Below are positions 5,123 to 8,861 of a stretch of DNA of 8,861 nucleotides, piece by piece. Positions within the stretch are counted from its first letter, which is position 1; each line of letters opens with the position of its first letter. The DNA is taken from assembly GCA_947631805.1 (NCBI GenBank), contig CANRNA010000065.1:1-8861 (forward strand), written 5' to 3'. The DNA is from an uncultured Oscillospiraceae bacterium. Its GTDB lineage: Bacteria; Bacillota; Clostridia; Oscillospirales; Oscillospiraceae. The position numbers were made by a program, and so were the translations under genes. The notes beneath the pieces were generated by a model. The model did not search any database and had not been told where the DNA came from. It saw only the letters and a program-made list of their open reading frames with translations.

Positions 5123-8100
5123 TTACCGGGAGCGTCTTTTGCTCCGGCGGACGCAGGCCGCCGTGACCGCCAGACCCGCCAGGGACATGCCCAGCATGCC
5201 CAGCCACAGGGCGGCGTTCGTCCCGTCCCCGGTGGGCGGGGATTTCCGCCCGTCGGCGGGGGTGCTGGCAGGCTTGGGCTTGGCCGTGGCCGTGGGAGCG
5301 GGCGTAGCCGTGGCGGTGGGCGCGTCCATGTACGCGATGGCGTAGGTGGAGAAGCGGTCCGTCTGGATGGTGATGGTGTCATCCGCGCCGTCCAGGTCGT
5401 TCAGCACCGCCGCCGCGCCCTCATGGACCCGGACGACCCAGAAGGTCCGGCCGGGAGTGCGCAGCTCTTCGGGCACGGTGATGACCACGGTGACGGGCGT
5501 CCCCTCCGTGCTGGTGATGGCTGTCCGCGCGGCGTCGCCCACGGTCTTCCACAGGCTCACGTCCAGGTATTTGCCTATCACGCCGCCGGGATGGCTGGCC
5601 TCGATGCAGGCGCTCACCGCCGCCTTCTCGCTGGCCGTGACGGTGGCGTCGGCGCTGACCACATCCAGCTCGATGGTGATGTCCACCCCCTGGGCGGCCT
5701 GGGCCTTCTCCTCCGCCGTCAGCACCGTGTTCACCAGGGCGTTCCGGGCGCTCTCCGGGATGGATACGGCGGGCGCGCCCGGCTGGGGCGGGGCCACCAC
5801 TTCCACGTTCTCCGGCAGAGGCTCCTCCGTGGGTTCAGGTGTCGCGCTGGGCTCGGGGGACGCACTGGGCTCGGGAGACGCGCTGGGTTCCGGCGTCTCC
5901 ACGGGCTCGGGGGATGCGCTGGGCTCCGGCGTTTCCACAGGCTCGGGGGACCCGCTGGGCTCCGGCGTGCCGGAGGGTTCTGGCGATGCGGAGGGTTCTG
6001 GCGATGCCTCCGGGTCGTCAGAGGGCTCGGGCGATGCTGTGGGGTCATCGGAGGGCTTGGGCGTCTCCGGGGTCACCGCGTTCTTGACGGTGATCTCCGT
6101 GGTGCCGCTGACCGGCCTGTAGTTGGCGTCATCCGGCGTGAAGGTCCAGGCGTAGTCGTCGGTATTGGTCAGCGCTTCGCTGGGATTTTCCCAAGTAAGG
6201 GTCCCGCTCACCTTCTCGCCGTTCACGCCCGTCGCCGTCACGTCCGCGCTCACGCTCCCCAGCTGGGTGTCCTTTTCCACCTCCGGGACGGTCACCGTCA
6301 CCGTGGGCTCGGCCGGGACGATCTCCAGCGTGGCGTATTGCAGGTTGCTGGCGTATTCGTCCTCATAGCCCGGCTTCACATTCACATGTACATGCACGTC
6401 ATAAAGCCCGGCATTGACAGGCTTTTCCGTGGAATAATCGTCAAACGTCCCATCCAACAGCGCGAGGCTCCTGACAATGTCCTTGCGCTCTTTGTACTCC
6501 ACGACCACATCGACGATATCCTTGTATGCCTCCGGCACCGTCGGCTCGTTGATGCCCTGCGCCGTGCCGTTGTATACCACGACAGCGCTCTCCGCCGTCA
6601 CGGTGATGACCGGCTTCTCCTCGCCGATGACCATGGCCTCTCCCGTGACAGGGCCGGTGTAATTCTTGGTGTCCTTAGGCGTGAAGGTCCACTGGTATGT
6701 ACCGGACCCTTCGGCCAGCTCCTGGTCGGGGTCTGTCCACTTCAGCTCTCCTTCCACCGCCATAGCGCTGTCATGGGGGTTGACGAACAGCCCGTCAAGG
6801 GCAACCTCCCCCAGCTTGTCGCCCGCGTGTCCTTTTCCGGCGTTGACGCCGGTGCCCGCCGGGACGGGCTCGGCCGGGACGACCTTCAGATTGCCTTGCA
6901 CGTCCACCGGTTGGCTATTTCGCTGCATGTTGGTGTAGTTGCCGTGTATCTTGACGGTGATGGGATACTCGCCCACCTCCGCAGCGAAACCTGCGCCGGT
7001 GGAGGCAAAGTCCAGGCCCACATCCGCCATGGTCTCACCAGCCACAAGTCCCGCAGCGGTGAAATCATCCGGCTTAAAGGAGTAGACACTGCCGTATTCT
7101 TTCTCGACATCCGCTTTGATCTGGACGCTCTCTATCTGTTTCGGGTAGATGATGCCGGAGATGGAGGACTTACCGCTCAGCCGATAGTTATCCGCCTTTG
7201 AACCGCCCAGCGTGTACGTGACGGCGACAGACTGGCTGCCCGCGTTCGGGCTGCTGAACATGGCGGAAGCCGAAACCGTCACATCGTCGCCTTGTACGCG
7301 GCCGTTCACGATCGTCTGACTTATCTTCCCTTCTCGGGTACCGTCGTATATTTTCAGGCTGAGGTCCACGCTCACGGTAAGCTCCCGCTTCCCGATGGTC
7401 AGGGTGGTCTCGGCCGTCCCGGCGGTATACGCCTCCGTCTCCTCTATGCTCGCCTTCACGGCGTAAGTCCCGGCGTCAACAGGCTGGACATCCGTCCAGT
7501 CGCTCTCGCTGGCAGAGCCAGAGGGCCGGTACTGCACCTTGATATTCTTGTCATCCTCCGTGCGGCCGGTGGTAAACACCAGGCCGTGGCCCCTGCCGTC
7601 ATACTCGGCGGTCACAGAGGCACCCTCCGCCAGGGACAGGACGGTCGCCTCCTTCTGGCTCACCGTCACATTGGCGGTCCCGGTCACTTTTTCATAATTA
7701 CCCGCGTCGCCGCCAGTAGGTGTGAACGTCCACGGATACGCCTTGGTCCCGATCTCCGTCAGCGGCGTATCAGGCGCGTCCCATTCCAGCGTGCCCTGGA
7801 CCTTCGCGCCTGTATAGGGGTTGGTGAAGCTGCCCGTCAGCTTTGCGGCAGACAGCGTCCCGCCCACGTGTACGCTGCTGGCGGTGACTTCATGGTCCGG
7901 CGTCGCTTTTTCTACGGTGAATCGGTTCGTATCGTCCAGGACGACATCATAGTTCCCTGATGTGCCGCTCAGGCTGTACGAATAGGAGCCCACCGGGGCG
8001 TTCTTGGCGAAGCCCTCGCTCCGCAGACTTACGCCCAGCTTGGAAAAATCAACGCCACTCGGGTCGACCGTCACTTCCACCTTGCTCGGGTCAAAGGTCT

Positions 8101-8861
8101 CGCCGTATTTCTTCGACGCGGAGGCGGGGATGACCTTCACCTGGTTGACGCCGACCACCTCCGCCTTGATGGTCACGGGCCACTGGGGCCCGCGGCTCCC
8201 GTTGACGCTGCTCAGGACCCAGACGTCCTCGCTATACGTTCCGCGCCCAATTCCCGCTTTGAGCTTGATCGTCATCGTGAGCTTTCCGCCGCCCTCCAGC
8301 TCATATTGACTGAGGGAAACGTCGAAGACAGTCTTCCCGCTGCACGAGAAATCGGTCAGCTTCCGGTTGCCGATGTTTTTGATCGTCAGCGTCTTGGATT
8401 CATCTGCACCGATCTTGAACTGGCCCAGATCGGCGGTGTTCCCTGTGACGTCGGTGTCACCATTATAAATCCTGAAGTCTTTGACGGCCAGTTCGCCATA
8501 AGCGGCGTAAAGGGTGACGGCATTACCGCTGGGGCTGACCCCCTTGCCGAACGCCTCCTGAAGCGAGTCGACGACATTATCGTAATTTGTCGAGCCCTGC
8601 TCCGTCGACCAGCCAAGATACGACCCCGAATCGGAGCCCGGCGTGACCGTGGGGACACCGTAAGACGGCCAGAAATTGCTCACGGTGCCGTAGGCTACAT
8701 ACTGGTTTTTGCCGTCAGGGAATTGTCCCGTGCCCGCGTCAAAGGTGACTTGGTAAAGGGTGATCTCTTTACTGTCGAGAACAGCGCCGCTCTCCTTATC
8801 CTTCATTTTAAAAGTGTATTTCCCGCCAGCGGAAAGCGCAGTCGGAAGCGAAAACCATGCC
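5123..8861 (-). CDS. Large multi-domain cell-wall-anchored surface protein, C-terminal 1245 residues (5' end off window)
   Basis: The reading frame is open through the right edge, so the Met at 8806 is internal; residues below are counted from it. Domains in order: an InlB/Flg_new-like beta repeat (about 14-104, VTFDAGTG to YLGWSTEQG to VTLYAAYGE); an ASPM/Hydin-like Ig domain (106-217, LTIKNIGNRKLTDFSC); an MBG-like domain (220-300, KKYGETF); a WTFTP module (308-383); an MBG-like domain with EYDG and DAGTYAV (398-473); a YDG domain (476-555, LKIYDGT, NAGSQSVAVTY); another MBG-like domain (558-643); a second WTFTP module (648-727); a YNGTAQG domain with NAGLYDV (733-832); a third WTFTP module (834-908); a proline-rich PEP stretch (912-996); a conserved globular domain (about 1000-1160, ending TDRFSTYAIAY); a second Pro/Thr/Ala linker; then SPPTG, a membrane helix and RRSKRRSR. 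The signal peptide and true N-terminus lie outside. It is probably a sortase-anchored adhesin or stalk; the ligand is unknown. No enzyme motif was seen. Confidence 0.85.
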   Translation of the reverse strand, partial: AWFSLPTALSAGGKYTFKMKDKESGAVLDSKEITLYQVTFDAGTGQFPDGKNQYVAYGTVSNFWPSYGVPTVTPGSDSGSYLGWSTEQGSTNYDNVVDSLQEAFGKGVSPSGNAVTLYAAYGELAVKDFRIYNGDTDVTGNTADLGQFKIGADESKTLTIKNIGNRKLTDFSCSGKTVFDVSLSQYELEGGGKLTMTIKLKAGIGRGTYSEDVWVLSSVNGSRGPQWPVTIKAEVVGVNQVKVIPASASKKYGETFDPSKVEVTVDPSGVDFSKLGVSLRSEGFAKNAPVGSYSYSLSGTSGNYDVVLDDTNRFTVEKATPDHEVTASSVHVGGTLSAAKLTGSFTNPYTGAKVQGTLEWDAPDTPLTEIGTKAYPWTFTPTGGDAGNYEKVTGTANVTVSQKEATVLSLAEGASVTAEYDGRGHGLVFTTGRTEDDKNIKVQYRPSGSASESDWTDVQPVDAGTYAVKASIEETEAYTAGTAETTLTIGKRELTVSVDLSLKIYDGTREGKISQTIVNGRVQGDDVTVSASAMFSSPNAGSQSVAVTYTLGGSKADNYRLSGKSSISGIIYPKQIESVQIKADVEKEYGSVYSFKPDDFTAAGLVAGETMADVGLDFASTGAGFAAEVGEYPITVKIHGNYTNMQRNSQPVDVQGNLKVVPAEPVPAGTGVNAGKGHAGDKLGEVALDGLFVNPHDSAMAVEGELKWTDPDQELAEGSGTYQWTFTPKDTKNYTGPVTGEAMVIGEEKPVITVTAESAVVVYNGTAQGINEPTVPEAYKDIVDVVVEYKERKDIVRSLALLDGTFDDYSTEKPVNAGLYDVHVHVNVKPGYEDEYASNLQYATLEIVPAEPTVTVTVPEVEKDTQLGSVSADVTATGVNGEKVSGTLTWENPSEALTNTDDYAWTFTPDDANYRPVSGTTEITVKNAVTPETPKPSDDPTASPEPSDDPEASPEPSASPEPSGTPEPSGSPEPVETPEPSASPEPVETPEPSASPEPSASPEPSATPEPTEEPLPENVEVVAPPQPGAPAVSIPESARNALVNTVLTAEEKAQAAQGVDITIELDVVSADATVTASEKAAVSACIEASHPGGVIGKYLDVSLWKTVGDAARTAITSTEGTPVTVVITVPEELRTPGRTFWVVRVHEGAAAVLNDLDGADDTITIQTDRFSTYAIAYMDAPTATATPAPTATAKPKPASTPADGRKSPPTGDGTNAALWLGMLGMSLAGLAVTAACVRRSKRRSR
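5228..5242 (-). other. SPPTG cell-wall sorting motif
   Basis: SPPTG (residues 1189-1193, followed by D) precedes a hydrophobic helix (about 1198-1218, ALWLGMLGMSLAGLAVTAAC) and a basic tail RRSKRRSR. This is the three-part sorting signal of Gram-positive surface proteins. The motif differs from LPXTG and fits the (S/N)PXTG pattern recognised by the C. difficile class B sortase. No sortase gene is in this window. Confidence 0.8.
5819..6073 (-). repeat. Proline-rich PEP tandem repeats in the surface protein (wall-spanning stalk)
   Basis: About 85 residues are built of SPEP/TPEP units separated by SA, SG, VET or DD. A 12-residue period (VETPEPSASPEP, 36 bases) is visible around 5880-5960, and shorter 4- and 6-residue periods occur around it. 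Such Pro/Glu/Ser stretches usually span the peptidoglycan between the anchor and outer domains. The DNA copies are near-identical, so the tract is prone to length change by slippage or recombination. Confidence 0.85.
6083..7885 (-). repeat. Three dispersed copies of a WTFTP beta module in the surface protein
   Basis: Copies lie at 7658-7885, 6626-6865 and 6083-6307, each about 75-80 residues. The shared pattern is V-x-G-x-L-x-W, then P and L, Y-x-WTFTP, NY, V-x-G and a final beta strand: VQGTLEW to YPWTFTP to NYEKVTG; VEGELKW to YQWTFTP to NYTGPVTG; VSGTLTW to YAWTFTP to NYRPVSG. Outside the core they have diverged, and MBG/YDG-type domains lie between them. This suggests old duplication of a two-domain unit rather than recent tandem copying. 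Confidence 0.75.

Noticed and set aside
5819..6073. CRISPR-like array, because of regular short repeats.
   Set aside because: The repeats have no unique spacers of constant length and translate in frame to a proline-rich stalk within a long gene.
5084..7201. Long plus-strand open frame (705 codons) opposite the surface protein.
   Set aside because: It is Gly/Arg/His-rich with no recognisable domain, begins inside the terminator hairpin, and is explained by high GC and the repeat structure of the opposite strand.

Overview
The window looks like chromosomal DNA from a high-GC gut-type Firmicute of class Clostridia, probably Oscillospiraceae (the Flavonifractor, Lawsonibacter or Intestinimonas type). 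This is inferred from the strong G/C bias at third codon positions, the AGGAG-type ribosome binding sites, sigma-A-like promoters, and a huge repeat-built surface protein with an SPPTG sorting signal. Five proteins are recognised with reasonable confidence. There are no RNA genes, CRISPR arrays, insertion sequences or phage genes.

Layout. Positions 1-3513 hold a tight minus-strand operon, read from right to left. It starts at an extended -10 promoter near 3485-3513 and runs CLC-family anion transporter (3453-2188), ATP-grasp ligase (2171-981), cytoplasmic alpha/beta-hydrolase esterase (966-229), then the first 72 codons of peptidase T (216-1, cut by the left edge). The gaps are 16, 14 and 12 bases. 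A divergent control region (about 3454-3750) contains an AT-rich island with two candidate promoters reading the other way, into a CPA2-type cation/proton antiporter (3751-5055, plus strand). The antiporter ends in a strong hairpin terminator (5072-5117). Facing it on the minus strand is the 3' part of a very large cell-wall-anchored surface protein (5123 to beyond 8861; at least 1245 residues).

How the genes may work together. The three soluble enzymes suggest making and taking apart a small amide or peptide: the ATP-grasp enzyme would join a carboxylate to an amine, the esterase would hydrolyse an ester or acyl bond, and peptidase T would trim tripeptides. The CLC protein resembles the fluoride/proton antiporter branch rather than ordinary chloride transporters. 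Its divergent partner is a cation/proton antiporter, so the middle of the window is an ion and pH homeostasis locus. The surface protein is probably an independent unit used for adhesion or as a wall-spanning stalk.
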